Positions 16,701 to 28,435 of a DNA stretch of 64,000 nt are shown here, piece by piece. The first letter of the stretch is position 1. Every line of letters starts with the position of its first letter. Where the stretch lies: positions 7,378,001-7,442,000 of the forward strand of contig OZ004589.1 of the NCBI GenBank assembly GCA_963924555.1. The letters are read 5' to 3'. Origin of the DNA: Crambe crambe (Eukaryota > Porifera > Demospongiae > Poecilosclerida > Crambeidae). The position numbers and the translations under genes are program-made. Under the pieces are notes generated by a model, which ran no database searches, had not been told where the DNA came from, and saw only the letters and a list, made by a program, of their open reading frames with translations.

Positions 16701-19700
16701 CAAGGACTAATATTCCTGCCAGTAATGGGACACCACATACACTTCCCATGGTACAATAATGCAGTTACTTAAGGAGAAGAGTCTTGTCAAGCAGCCAATG
16801 TAATTCAACAAAAGAATTAAGTAGTTAGCTGGCACTATGGTCTGGCACTATGGTCGGTAACCTTTACACGTACCAGCTAAGTTAATTAACACCTGTCACT
16901 GTCTATTGGGTGGATGCTTGGAGTCAGGGAGTGATGTGATAAAGGGAAATTGAAGTACCTTGATTAATTACATCTTAGGTATTAGTCAGGGGACCAATCA
17001 CACCCACCCTTTCCTCAAAGCTAGCTTGAGAGAAAAAAGCTGACTGCCATATTAAGTTCAGGGTGGCGCCTCAGATCTTTCTCTCCTCCAGAGTTGCAAA
17101 TCTTTAATGTTAATTAACGAGTTTTGGGAGGCATTGAATTAGCTCTTAAAGTTTTGACTGCCATAATTTAGTTAAATGTTCTTATCACCTTTAAAGAACA
17201 CTTAGTGACTATGGGATGCACGTAGGGATCATCTATCAAGAGTTCTTACATCTTTTAATTTGTGTGTGTGATCAATTGTAGGAGTCAAGATGCCATGGTT
17301 CATTGACACTCCCTTTCCTCTGAATTTGATCAAATGCATTTTACGTACCTTGGAGAGTTACATTCCCGATCTCTGTACTTGATTCCTGTTCCACAGGAAA
17401 AGCTGCAGTTGGTCCACTCTCCCCATAGGCCCCACCCACCATCCACGGGGGTCTCAACTTCCTTGTACGTGACGCACCTCCCTTGGTAGCACACGCCCAT
17501 TTCCGTGGATGAGATATTGCATTCTGTTCCAGGGGCAGGGGGGATCAGGAGGTTGGCACATGGGGCACTCTCGTCTGAACGACACCACATGGTTGCACAT
17601 TCATTCTGAAATAAGTTGTGATCAAATTTAATCACATGACTGACTCAGTCGTTGACCGACTTACTGGTTTTCCAGCACAATGGGAAGCCGTGGGTCCCAT
17701 CTGCAGCTGACACTGTTCGCTAGGTGTGTACTCATTGCCCGGGAGGAGCAGTCCAGTGGAGAACCACCTAGCATTCCTGGGGGGACGGTTGGACAGACAC
17801 TGGCTCTCTGGTGAGCTGCAAAGGAGAGGAGTCTGTTCCATCATCATTATCAACAACAACAACAACAATGGAAACAATAACAACAACAACAACAACAACA
17901 ACAAGAGGACCTTTCCCGTGCACAATAATAAGTTGAATGTGTTACCTGAAGAATTTAGTTAGCTGCTGCCTGCTACACTCTGACCAGAGGTGAGGGTTTG
18001 CTGATTCAGCAAAACTAGGGGCCATAATGAACTTGCCGTTTGATTTGCAGCGAGTGTTTGGATCCCCATCATGTCGAATATTGAGACTAAAAAAGGGGGA
18101 GGGGAGGGGAGGGGAGGGGGAGGGGGAGGGGAGGGGAGGGGGAGGTAATAACCAGTACATAATATTATGTGGAATTATTGTTCTGATATTATGGTGACTT
18201 ACTTGTGTCCTATTTCATGAGCAATGGTGAAGGCAGTACTGAGTCCACTGTCTCTGTTGATGTTGCATCCCTTGCCAGGCTTGCACACGCTGCCAATGTC
18301 GCCCATGCCTGCACGCAGTGTCAGCATTATAATTAAAACAAAGGGATGGTGATTAGTCCTCTATGAAGCTATTAGTCACACTACAAGAGTAACAAGTGAA
18401 ATCTCTGAGTTAACCTCCTACAATAACATCAGGGGCTGGTTGGGACCCCCTCTCCTAATTGGAATCCCAGGGTGACAGGATAGGCGACATCATCAGGATA
18501 GGCCACATCATCAGAATTGGACCCCTCCCTTTTGAATACCGGTACATATACAGCTGCTTGAGTTGCAGAGATTTTTCTTGTTCATTAACAATCTCTTCTG
18601 AATAATAATTGTAGGGGTGGTGGGGACTAGGCGAGTTATGGGAGGTATGGGTGGGGCTAATTGCATCACCTGACCTAGAATATTGCATGAGGTTCCTCTG
18701 GTCTCGCATATCCCCTGCCTGGTGATGAGGACTGCCACATCGTGACCCAACCCCCCATGGCTGGCATTGTAGTTGCTCGCAAAACTGCAAAAGTTCTGCA
18801 GAAATTCGTGGGCCGTATTGGTACCCGACGTAAAATCAGTCTATGGAATATGACACGAATAGTATTCAATGAAGAAATGTCATCAATAGGTTAAGAAGTA
18901 GTTATTAACCTGGTTGCTTTCCAGAATCAAGACTCTGAGGAGAACGATTTTGATGGAGTGACCGAGAGAGACATCTCTGTACAAGTGGGAAACCTGTAGA
19001 AATTGCACTTTGTCATGTCATGTTTAATACAATTTGGATGGTTTCTATGGCTGAAAATAAGAGTTGAGTAGGAGTCAAAGTCCATCACTGTAATTTGATA
19101 TCACTTTTTAATAAAATGGGCAGTTGCTAAAAACAAGAGATATCTGATATCACATTATAATAGCAAGACATAATGAGTTTAATAAGGGCCATTACTTGCA
19201 GTGGTTTATGCTTGCTACAAATGTCTTTCCTCACAATGTTCATGAGAGTGAAGATGTAACTCTCCAACTTTCCTCGCTGATGATATTGCAACATACTGGC
19301 ATCAGCAACCACCACTGTCTCCACAAAATTCTCACGCACGACAACTAGTCTCTTCTCCCTCAAGTGGACACTATATCCTTCTTCCTTAATGTTTTGCTTG
19401 TCTTCATCACTGTTCTCCTGGTCCCTGGTGTGACACTGAGTTGATGGAAGGCTAGCTTGGCCCTTGGTGATGGTATGCCGATGTTTGCGACCTCCTTCTT
19501 CAGACGTGAAGTGGTTCTTGGATCCAGAAGACGGCTCTATGAAGAGGTGACCTTGCTCTAGAGATATCACACCATGCTGTAAGAATAAACACCGGCTAGA
19601 AAAAACATGCTCATCCGGATATTTAATTAAGGCATGCTTGTGTGTAAGCTGACATTACACCAAACTTTTACTTTATTGCTTCATTCATAAGTATCAATCT

Positions 19701-20432
19701 GAGAAAATATACAGCTGAGAATTTTAAGTTAATCATCTCTATAAAAATATTTTCAAACTATGATACTTCTAATTATATTTATAGCTCTAATTAAAGAGGA
19801 ATGCTTGCCACCTGAGAGAGTTATTGCACTGTTGAAATAACTTAACATACCAAGCCAGAACAGGCACTGATTGCTGTCCAGGCTCCTTCCATCATTTCTC
19901 CTATTGTCTCCTCCTTCTCTTCCATTCCTTCGCTACTATGGACCTGTCCTGTGTAGTGACACGCTCGTTGTTGAGGGGACTGGATCTCCACGGATCCATC
20001 CCCCTTGACGTACTCCACCAGAGTCCCCTCGGATCCCCAGTCTAAACTTGCACTCAAATTCAAGAAAATGGTCTTCCCAAATGCAGAGATCTTGAAATAC
20101 AATTGTTCACTCTTGAGCAGAATGAAACCAGGATGCTGTGAGGCGTCTCTCCGATGGACTAGATGGATATGGAAGGAAGTTTTCAAGTCATATGACAAGT
20201 GCTTCCCTTTGCTGTCAACTCGAGATGGGATAGTGTCATAGGAAGAGGCTGCTACAAGTGGAAGAAGTAGAGAGTAGCCAATAAAAGTATACTGCAGTAA
20301 CTATGCATATTTTACTGCAGTTCCAAATCTTCACTCACCATGGAAAGGTGCAGGTACTGCAATCACTTTTTCAAGAACGGCAGATCCTATCACCACAACA
20401 ATCAAGAAATGATATCGCAAAAAAGAATTCAT
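13710..20432 (-). CDS. ADAMTS-like secreted zinc metalloprotease
   Basis: Thirteen exons: 20432-20339, 20251-19851, 19576-19235, 18993-18910, 18840-18675, 18308-18203, 18086-17946, 17815-17665, 17605-17349, 16295-16141, 15801-15511, 15318-14567 and 14021-13710. They give 1083 aa. Order of parts: signal peptide; propeptide; furin-type site (LREKR, near residue 241); reprolysin domain with an intact zinc site HEIGHNLNIRHDG, whose HN codon is made by the exon 6/7 splice; disintegrin-like Cys region; thrombospondin repeat [17 protein letters not shown]; Cys-rich domain; spacer; two further thrombospondin repeats ([23 protein letters not shown]); a degenerate repeat; a Pro/Thr linker; and a PLAC-like Cys end (CCQEC). 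It should be an active extracellular-matrix protease. The exact orthologue among ADAMTS members is not clear. Confidence 0.93.
14047..14124 (+). mobile_element. 78-bp MITE-like element with terminal inverted repeats
   Basis: It starts CAAAGGAACCTCTGAATAATGG right after TA, and its other end read in reverse is CAGTGGAACCGTCCAATAG. The ends therefore match as imperfect inverted repeats. The internal string GGACCCAGCCTTTTGTC recurs in the element at 51708. It lies in the last intron of the ADAMTS-like gene. The CAGTGGAACC end resembles Tc1/mariner-pogo-type termini. Confidence 0.6.
16296..17348 (-). other. 1.05-kb intron of the ADAMTS-like gene
   Basis: AT-rich sequence between exons 9 and 10. 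I see no ORF, repeat unit or RNA gene. A short duplication (GGCACTATGGTC) occurs near 16840. Confidence 0.5.
17860..17902 (+). repeat. (AAC)n microsatellite
   Basis: Repeated AAC/ACA triplets, interrupted by a GGA, in the intron between ADAMTS-like exons 7 and 8. Confidence 0.9.
18096..18145 (+). repeat. Purine-rich GGGGA repeat
   Basis: Repeats of GGGGA/GGGGGA form a G-rich (+) strand and C/T-rich (-) strand. On the coding (-) strand it lies just downstream of the exon 6 donor and upstream of exon 7, so it supplies the polypyrimidine tract. Confidence 0.85.
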
Positions 20433-20574
20433 GCTTTGTATCTTTACGAGTTGCTCTTACTAAAATTAATAAAACAAGCTTTCTCTTTTTATCGAGAAAT
20501 ATAATTTTAATGCGCATGCGTATTATATTGATGACAAATTAAAAATATTGAACTATGAGAGTTGTGCTAGCTAG

Positions 20575-22326
20575 TTAGCTGTGATCTTGTGTGCCATTTT
20601 CTGTGCCATCAGTAGTCACAGGATTGACACCATGTCCTACTGAAGAAGGAATAGGGAGAAGGTTTGGCAAATAATTTCCCGTACGGAACTTGACCAATCC
20701 CAACACTGTCGCAAATGCCAACGATAATCCTAACACCAGAGGAACACTGCGATCTGTAGCAGAGAACAAAGAAAACTCACTGAGGGAACTGTTAACACCA
20801 TTTTCATGGTATAAAATGTTTGTAATTTTATACTGTTTTAAATAATTATAATAACCAGCCATATGATTGGGTTCAAATTCCAGAAAAATCTCATTGCCTG
20901 GTGACAGCAGTGGGTTCAGGTTGGGTGAAATTTGAGATACACAATCATAGGAAACACAACACCAAATAAATCAACAAACATTTCCCAAAGGGCACGACCA
21001 ATCACTCATGCAGGAAGAGGAATTACATCTGTAAGGTACAGAGGAAGTGAAATGTACACAAGTGGAATTTATAAAATTTTGACACACTTGGTGGCGGATT
21101 GCCATGAATCCTCCTTGTGTCCTTCAAGATCTTTTCTGGCATGCAAAGAGTGGACATAGTTGGTCATGGACATGAACAAATGCATGCCAAGGACATCACA
21201 CCATTAATAGGTTCATCAAGCAGAAAGTAACCCCACCTAGGCACACTCTATCTAGAATAAGTGCAAGGATGACCCATAACCAGGTAATGTCTCTATGGCA
21301 CTCACATTTCTCTACCAAGTTGAAATGACTATCATTGTAGATCATCAAACCTCAAGATGAAGCCTAAATTAGGTAAGAACTTTGCAGTGTTCAACCTTGG
21401 CTAAATGAAGAATTTTGATGATCTGGGAGATCATATTTATACAACACTTCATGCTTTGCCATATATGAGAAGAGAATAACAATTTGCCAATTAAACAGCA
21501 GATGGGAGGAAGTAAAGTAAGGAGATCTTAACAAACAAACTGCCAATCCTACCATATTTTCAATACACTATGGCCCATCGTTGAAAATAAACAAGATATT
21601 ATGGTCCAGTGGAATGATGATAGTGGACCTAGTCTCCTTTGAAGTGGTAAATTTCCCGTTTCCCTTTGATGTGTGAGTCCTCTGTTGTAATTGAAAACAG
21701 TGGCATTGAGAGGTCCATGTTGATGTAACCGTACACTCCATGTCTGATTCACACCTTGACTCAAAAGGAGGACCAACACAAAACATGTTTCTGTCTATCA
21801 CACGCTTTTTTTATTAATAAAAAAAGTGACCGTCTCCCCACACTCTCTCAGTACTCACATTTAATCCCAATTATTGATCCAGTAATGGCCCCGCTTATTG
21901 AGGCATTGACATGGTCGTCCTTATCCCTGAGGTAAGCAGTGGTGCACACACTACCAGCATATACACCACCTAAAGTGCCTGCAAACATCATCCACCACAC
22001 ATAACACTAGGGTCACCGGGAGAGTAGTTCAGTACTCTCACCTATAAAGATTGAACGCTGGAGAATAAGCTTGAGACAGGGAACAATCATTGGAGTGGTA
22101 GATCCCGGGACTGGGGTCAAAAAGCATCCTTCTACAGAACCGAAACAGGCCCCTAGGAGATCATATTCTAAATAATGCACACCGATCAACTGTTTCCAAA
22201 TATAATTTGCTAGCCTGCAAAGGCGAACTTTGCACCATCCTGGATCATTTTCCCGAAGCAATCATCACCGGCTCCATTATGTCCAAGATTTATGTCCTCT
22301 CCCTGCTGCTCTAGCTCTTCAGCCAT
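20575..22326 (-). CDS. NDUFA11: Tim17/22/23-family protein, probably complex I subunit NDUFA11
   Basis: Exons: 22326-22215 (or to 22236), 22152-22042, 21978-21859 and 20753-20575, giving 173 or 166 aa. A Gly-rich hydrophobic region is followed by GGVYAGSVCTTAYLRDKDDHVNASISGAITGS. The basic-acidic loop (LRDKDD.N) followed by a Gly-rich helix matches NDUFA11. The end is a further hydrophobic helix and a hydrophilic tail. NDUFA11 is a membrane-arm accessory subunit of mitochondrial complex I; a generic Tim17-family import protein is the alternative. Exon 1 can end at a GT donor after 22236 or a non-canonical GC after 22215; both keep frame. Its start codon is only 80 bp past the CENP-C stop on the same strand. 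Confidence 0.68.
20754..21858 (-). other. 1.1-kb intron of the NDUFA11-like gene
   Basis: Far longer than the other introns of the gene. It contains only short open frames with no recognisable domain, AT-rich sequence, and a short A/T palindrome near 21808-21826. I see no gene or identifiable transposon. Confidence 0.5.
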
Positions 22327-22406
22327 TACTTTCCAGATTTCAATGTTACTTTCACCATAACATTACGGATAATTAGACACTAACTGACGGCGCGTGCGCA
22401 GTATCA

Positions 22407-25400
22407 TCATGTAAGAGAACAATCTTTAACTGCCGTGAAATACAATTTAGCAAGGGAACGGTTTAGGTTTTTAATCCAATAACAAGTGCCTGCAAAAAAC
22501 ATGAAAACATAACTTTGATTGGTAGTCCCATGATAGTGTTACCTGGAGGGATGGTAATGACAGCTTGGTGGAGTGCAGCTAGTTCAAACTCCTGATCACT
22601 AACGTGGAACAACAACTTTCCTTCCAGCACATAAAAGATCTGAAGTAGGGCATGACAATCCACCAATAATTATTGGGCTGTTTACAAATTACATACCATT
22701 TCATAGTCTTTAGTGTTACAAGCTTCTTTCACTCCATAGGGAGAGAAGGTAATGATGCCACTATTACAGTTGACACTTGAGGCATGCATTCGGGCGATGA
22801 TGACATCATCATCATCCTGTGCCTCTTTCCCCACACCATTCACTCTGTATGCTGACTTCAGTGTATGAACAATCTCTACACAACGATAGAATAGGATGTT
22901 CAAATGAATAGCTGATATTAAACAAAACAAGTGGCATGCCTAATTAAATTGATATTCCCTCTCGAGTGGCTGCCAAATTAAAATGCTTCTTTGCTTCTTT
23001 CCCTTAAAATTGATAAAATAGGGTTTTCCTCCTGAGTGACTGCCAAATTAAAATGCTTATCTCCCTTAAAATTGATACAACAGGGTTTCCTCCTGAGTGA
23101 CTGCCATATAAAAATGGTTCTCTCCCTTAAAATAGGACATGAACTAACTTTCTTCTCTTTGATCTCCCATTCCGTCAGAATACTTCAAGGGAGGGAAACT
23201 GTCATCATCCACAGTTTCTGTAACTTTTGTGGGCTTCTTTCTCTTTTTACCAACCATCTCTCCTCCTCCTTCCACAGGAACTAGTACATTCTTTAAGGAG
23301 TAACCTAAAAAACAGTTTACTCTTTTTAGACAGCACACAATCTTGTCATCTCACACTCACCTGATTCCCTGCGTTCGTACTCGGGCACCTCATTAACCCA
23401 GTGTTGGACAGGGGGAATCCTTGTACGGCGACTTCTCCTGACTCCTGGGGTGAAAGTAGAACGTTTTGTGAGAGGGAGCCTTCTGTACTTGCGACCTCCA
23501 GGACTCATGGTCTGGTCAAGTCTTGGCCCCACATCATTATCATCAGCCGATGAAAAGGAATACACATCCCCAGGAAGTTCATCTCTGTCAGAAGCACCAG
23601 AGAATTCACCCACTGTTCTCAAACTCTCGCTCCTCTTTTCAAGTCCACTCTCTTTCATTTGATTACTGGAAGTGGGGTTGCTGTGAGAATGCAGCTGCTG
23701 GTCTGATGAAAAGGAATGCAGATCCCCAGGAAATTCATCTCCCTCAGAAGCAGGCTCACCAGAGGATTTATCCACTGTTCTCAGACTCTCTCTCTTTTCT
23801 GAAGAGGAGAGTCTACTCTCTTTCACTTGGTAGCTGTGAGAATGCAGTCCGTCATCCTCACTACCACTGTCATCCTCTGCAACACGGGACTTGAAATTTA
23901 AGATATTGCTCTCTCTCACTTCATTACTGGAGGTGGGGTTGCTGTGGGACTTGAATGAGACATCTTCAGGAACAAACCATTGGGAGGAAGACGATTGACC
24001 ACGAGTGCTTCTTCTTGTTCCACGCTGCAATGAGTCGTTCTTCTCCTCTGAGGGAGCTTGACGAGTGTGTCTTCTTGCTCCATGCTGTGATGAGTCAGCA
24101 CCTATCTCCTTAGAGGAAGCTTGGCCAGTACGAGTAGTTCCACACTGCAATGAGTCAGCACCTATCTCCTCAGAGGAAGCTTGGCCAGTACGAGTAGTTC
24201 TACGCTGCGATGTCTCCTTAGAGGAAGCTTGGCCAGTACGAGTAGTTCTTTTTGTTCCACGCTCCGACGAGTCAGCACCTATCTCCTCAGAGGAAGCTTG
24301 GCCAGTACGAGTAGTTCTCTTTGTTCCATGCTGTGATAAGCCAGCACCTATCTCCTCAGAGGAAGCTTGAACTGTACGAGTACTTCTTTTTGTTTCAGAC
24401 TGCTTCTTTTTATACTTTCTGTGATTGACAGCATCTATCTCCTTAGAGGAAGATTGATTATGAGTTCTTATTCCTCCACGCTGTGATGGATCTTTCTTCT
24501 TATACTTTCTGTGACTGACAGCATCTACCTCCTCAGAGGAAGATTGACCAAGAGTTCTTATTCCTCCACGCTGTGATAAATCTTTCTTTTCATAGTCTGG
24601 CACCACATTTTCACGTGATCTCATCTGAAGAAGATGGTTCAATGCTTGAAATCGAGATGAATTCTCCCAGTTAAGTGCACCAAAGGCTTCCTCTTCGCTA
24701 TCACTCACTCCATCCAGATCCAGGTTATTCCTAACCTTTCCCCTGCTACCATTCCACATTGCATTCATGGTTTCATCCTCACTATCACTCCCATCCAGGT
24801 TCTTCCTGGTGGTTGCCCCAACCTTACTCTTCGGAGGCCTTCTCCTCCTTCCTCCCCCTCTCCGTTTCTTCACGGTTTCCTCCTCACTCTCACTCACTCC
24901 ATCCACCTTACTCTTCAGAGGAGGCATTCCCCTCCTTCCTCTCCTTCTCCCTTTCTTCACAGTTTCCTCCTCACTCTCACTCACTCCATCATCCAAATCC
25001 AAGTTCCTCCAGGTGGTTGCCCGAACCCTACTCTTCAGAGGGGGCTTTCTCCCTCCCCCACTATCACCTCTCTGTTCCACTACAATAACCTCACTGTGAT
25101 GATCACTTGTCTGGTCCACAAGCATGACCTCACTGCCACTTGGCTCATGTACAACCGTAGCATTCTGGACATTATGATCATCTTTATCTTCATCACTTGG
25201 ACTGTCACTGAAATTAAGCCTGTAATAGCACCAGTACACAAATAGATGATGTTGGTTCCAGCCTAAATCAGTGTCTAAAGAAATTGGCATTAGACTCGGA
25301 GGGATGCTTAGCTCTAAGGCAAGGCATTTGGCAATACTGTAGGCTAGCTATGATTTGCTCAAAAAGTGCTTGTCAGGGTTTAATTCAGAATTTTACTTAA

Positions 25401-26801
25401 GGGTGCTTGCAATAGCAATGCCCGTGCTTCTATTTCTAGAGTAAGAAAAGGTTGTCCTGCACTTATACTGCAGCTAGTCAGATAATTCTTCAGATAGGAT
25501 CAATCTACACACTATGTATTAATTATTAAGAGGGGGTGGGGCATGGTGTGGCTAAAATACCTTAAACCATTACCTCGTACATCTCATGAACCACTGGTTG
25601 GAATCAGCTCATTTTTTGCATGCAGCTTTCATATGCTAAGGTGATCAACGTAACAGTTAGTTTTTTTCTATATCTAGCTTAGACTTTTCAAATCACAAGG
25701 TCGGGCATGAAAAAATAAGAATAAACAAAAAATTAATATTGAAATTCAGAAAAATGTTGTTATAGAATATAGATAGAAGGTGTCTGAGAGAAAAAAATTA
25801 TCCAAGTGAGTCCAATAGTTCCTGAGAATTACAGGCATTAGCAAAGTTGTTCATAGCACCCACGAAAATTAGGCGATATTAAAAAATTTTGGTGTATGTG
25901 GTAGTGACATGGTAGGATATTTTGCTTATTGCTGCTCTAAACAGCTCTGGAGTTATACTCCCCTAGCAACCATGCGTGGGCGGAGGGTTGCCAGCACCCT
26001 TAAGGGGGTCAAGTGCCTAGTGAAAAAAAATTAAGGAGGGGCAACTACAAACCAGTACATGTATGTGGAATTCTCATTTTGAAAGCTAGCTAATTCCTAG
26101 GGGGGGGGGGGGCAGAAGCCCCCCTCACCCCCTTGAAATAAATCCTGCTTGTATCTAGCAAACTGCCGCTTAACAATAAGCAGATATTTGGGTGGGCATT
26201 ATTTAGAATAAGCCAAAAAAACCCACCAAAAAAAAACAAAAAACAACAACAAAACACCATTAGAACAGGCAGCATAGTGAGGTGCACCTAACTATGGTAT
26301 GTCACACTCACTTGGAAGGAGCAAGTCGGGGATTCGTTGGTGGAGATTTAGTAGCAACAATAGGGGGAGAATATATATACACATCTTCTGTTTTTTCTCC
26401 AGTAATATTCAATGAATCACTCTCTAAAAAATCAATATAATATCAAAAAATAAGAATGAAATGCCAACCTCACCAGGTTCCTTGGTAGCTACATTATCTA
26501 TGTTAATAACACTCTCCACTTTCGACTCTTCCTCAGTAGTGCTTGAGAATTCACTCTCTAAATCTAAAAGAACAACACATACCTATCAAACACAGGGACA
26601 GAATACCCGTCATCTCTATCTCACCTGACTCCCTGAAGTAAGCCTCAAAAGGCTCAAATCCGTGACTATCTCTAGGAAGACCTCTGTCCTCATATTCATT
26701 CCTAAAAGTACACCCTTAATACTTACAAGTTACCTCTTTTAAGTGGCTTACCCGATATACAGAAGAGCATTACCCACTCTAGGAATATGTCTTACAGCCA
26801 T
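22407..26801 (-). CDS. CENPC: Centromere protein C (CENP-C/Mif2)
   Basis: Nine exons: 26801-26752, 26701-26625, 26563-26474, 26423-26312, 25219-23361, 23304-23149, 22875-22697, 22639-22543 and 22489-22407. They give 900 aa. The N-terminus is acidic. The 1.86-kb exon 5 encodes Ser/Glu/Lys-Arg-rich disordered sequence with many internal repeats. It ends in the CENP-C signature RRSRRTRIPPVQHWVNE (about residues 703-720), which binds the CENP-A nucleosome tail and acidic patch. The last exons form the Mif2-type cupin dimerisation fold (FYVLEGKLLFHV...ITIPPGTCYWIKN). CENP-C links CENP-A chromatin to the outer kinetochore. It is head-to-head with ATP synthase delta, with 92 bp between the start codons. 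Confidence 0.93.
24062..24600 (-). repeat. Coding tandem repeats in CENP-C exon 5
   Basis: About ten degenerate copies of a 45-60-bp unit encode TTRTGQASSEEIGADS-like peptides (Thr/Arg-rich, then Ser-Ser-Glu-Glu). Neighbouring copies share AGAGGAAGCTTGGCCAGTA on the (+) strand almost unchanged, which points to recent expansion. A second, longer repeat (SESEEETVKK...RRGRR...PPLKSKV) lies at 24770-25030. Confidence 0.88.
25220..26311 (-). other. 1.09-kb CENP-C intron 4 with repeat-like content
   Basis: It contains a 12-G run at 26101. The flanking GGGGCAACTA and GCAGAAGCCCCCCTCACCCCC segments look like part of a dispersed repeat. An A-rich tract follows at 26214-26250. No coding domain is seen. 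Confidence 0.45.
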
Positions 26802-26893
26802 ATTTTATTAGGAGGAGCCTAGCCGCCAAAAAAAAAAAAAAAAGCACCGTCGATGTCGGCAACGATGCATTGCACATGCGCAGTACAACAAAG
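26802..26893. promoter_or_regulatory. Bidirectional promoter of CENPC and ATP5F1D
   Basis: 92 bp separates the two start codons. It contains GCCGCCAAAA (E2F-like TTTTGGCGGC on the CENP-C strand) at 26822, a 15-A tract, and an NRF1-like TGCACATGCGCA at 26871-26882. E2F fits a mitotic gene and NRF1 fits an OXPHOS gene. The factor assignments are inference from motif shape. Confidence 0.6.
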
Positions 26894-27632
26894 ATGGCTG
26901 CATTGAGGATCAGACAGCTTATGGTTTCTGGGCTGAGAGGGAGATGGTTAACTTCTAGAAATTACTCTGACGGTGCTAATATGATCCCATTGACTTTCAG
27001 TTCTCCTACAACGGTAAGTTTTGTCTTGCGTAAGTGCAAGATAGAGTAAGGTGAGCTCTAATTAGATATTGTTTTGTTTTGTTTTCTAAAGGCTTACTAT
27101 GAAAACGTTCATGTAAAGCAAGTGGATGTGAGTTCTACTACAGGCAGCTTTGGTATTCTTCCCAACCATGTACCTGCAATATCTGTCCTGAAACCTGGCG
27201 TCGTCTCAGTCTACGAAGGAGAGAAAATCAATAAATTTTTTGGTAAGTTTATAGCTTATTAACTTTACAAGGTTGTGATAGTATCTTATTTTCAGCTAGT
27301 AGTGGTACAGTGACTGTAAATGCAGATGGGACAGTCCAGATCCTAGTAGAAGAAGCTGCTCCATTGAGTGATTTTGACATTAATGTAAGTTTAGATTCAA
27401 ATCAAGATAGCAAACTCTCTGGTGCCCAGGAGTACTGTAGGGAGCACAGTATGAGCTGGGGCTAAGACCTTTTTGGGATCTCTAAGATAAGTCATCTCTG
27501 ATTTTGTAGGCTGCTCGTTCAGGTTTGGATCAATGTCAGCAGCGGGCAAATGGTGGGGGATCAGAGCAAGCCAAGGCTGAAGCACTGATAGGAGTTGAAC
27601 TCTATGAAGCACTAGTCAAGGCATTAGAGTAG
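26894..27632 (+). CDS. ATP5F1D: Mitochondrial F1 ATP synthase subunit delta
   Basis: Exons 26894-27013, 27092-27242, 27296-27384 and 27510-27632 give 160 aa. An Arg-rich N-terminus (about 28 residues, ending LTSRNYS) is a mitochondrial presequence. The mature part shows the epsilon/delta beta-sandwich: LTFSSP, VDVSSTTGSFGILPNHVPAISVLKPGVV, then GTVTVNADGTVQILVEEAAPLSDFDIN and a C-terminal Ala-rich helical hairpin. It is part of the central stalk of complex V. Length and motif order are normal. Confidence 0.96.
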
Positions 27633-27722
27633 CATAACATTGTATAGACCACAGTCGTTCAGTATTATTTCGTGAAATAATATTAGCACTAATTATTAGT
27701 ACTACTACGGGTCATTGGAATC

Positions 27723-28362
27723 TTAGTTGACTTTTTGCCGAGAGTTGGGTGGTGGTTTTGCCTGGGCTGACACTGAGACAATGTATATAAGGATTATAGG
27801 ACAGGAAAGTTCTGACTCACTTAGTTTTTCCTGAAATTGGGCCCTTTTCTTGGTGTAGAGGTGCCAATGAAGCATTTGCTGATTTTCAATGAAAGTGGTG
27901 CATTGTGAATTAGCCAGTTCTTTCCGGAAACGTTCTGATTGTAATAAATCCAGAAAGTGGAGACAGTGTGGATATCTGCAATGGAAATTGTGTTTCACTA
28001 GTTGAGTAGGGAGTGGTGGGCATATAGATACCTACTTCAAGTATAGCGCATATTCTTGCTTCTTCCAATACTGAAGATATTCCAAGTAATTCACAAACTC
28101 CTTTTCCTTGAAGTAGCCACGCTGAGCCAGAACTGAAGCAGTGAAAGTAACAGACTTCTGAATGAATAATTTTTAGACTCACATACAATTCAAATACTGA
28201 GGATTGGCCAAGCACTGCACAAACTCCAATTCCACTTGAAATCTTAATTTTTCTGGATCTTCCCCACCTGATAAAGGTGCTATGGTGCTTTAATACGTTA
28301 GACTAGTTTATAATCCTACCTGGAAGGAGTTCTGCCCTCTGAACTGGAGCATCAACTTCCAT
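27723..28362 (-). CDS. MED31: Mediator complex subunit 31
   Basis: Exons 28362-28320, 28267-28187, 28132-28036, 27975-27821 and 27766-27723 give 139 aa. The core FQVELEFVQCLANPQYLN, then LAQRGYFKEKEFVNYLEYLQYW and YPHCLHFLDLL, is the nearly invariant MED31/Soh1 fold. The C-terminal tail is Gln/Pro-rich. It is a middle-module subunit of Mediator, acting in RNA polymerase II transcription. The start codon is 73 bp from that of the divergent NIPSNAP gene. Confidence 0.97.
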
Positions 28363-28435
28363 TCTAATTAGAGCTCACCGCATCGTGTCACATGATATTT
28401 ACACACCTCCTAACTTACACCCACGCATCGATTAA
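28363..28435. promoter_or_regulatory. Bidirectional promoter of MED31 and NIPSNAP
   Basis: Only 73 bp lie between the start codons. The spacer contains TCACATGA at about 28388, one copy of the recurring octamer. No TATA box is seen. Confidence 0.6.

Noticed and set aside
17726..17962. Open frame with poly-Asn tract (+)
   Set aside because: It is the translated (AAC)n microsatellite plus antisense of ADAMTS-like exon 8.
20868..20884. tRNA/SINE B-box-like GGTTCAAATTCC
   Set aside because: The box matches GTTCRANNC, but no A box, cloverleaf arms or tail can be found around it.
24065..24370. Repetitive open frame on the + strand (ESAPISSEEAWPVRVV repeats)
   Set aside because: It is the antisense shadow of the CENP-C coding repeats. 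No independent splice or start signals.
23300..25300. Reading CENP-C exon 5 as a separate single-exon gene starting near 25290
   Set aside because: The acceptor at 25220 joins upstream exons in frame, and the total splice product of 900 aa closes correctly with the cupin exons.
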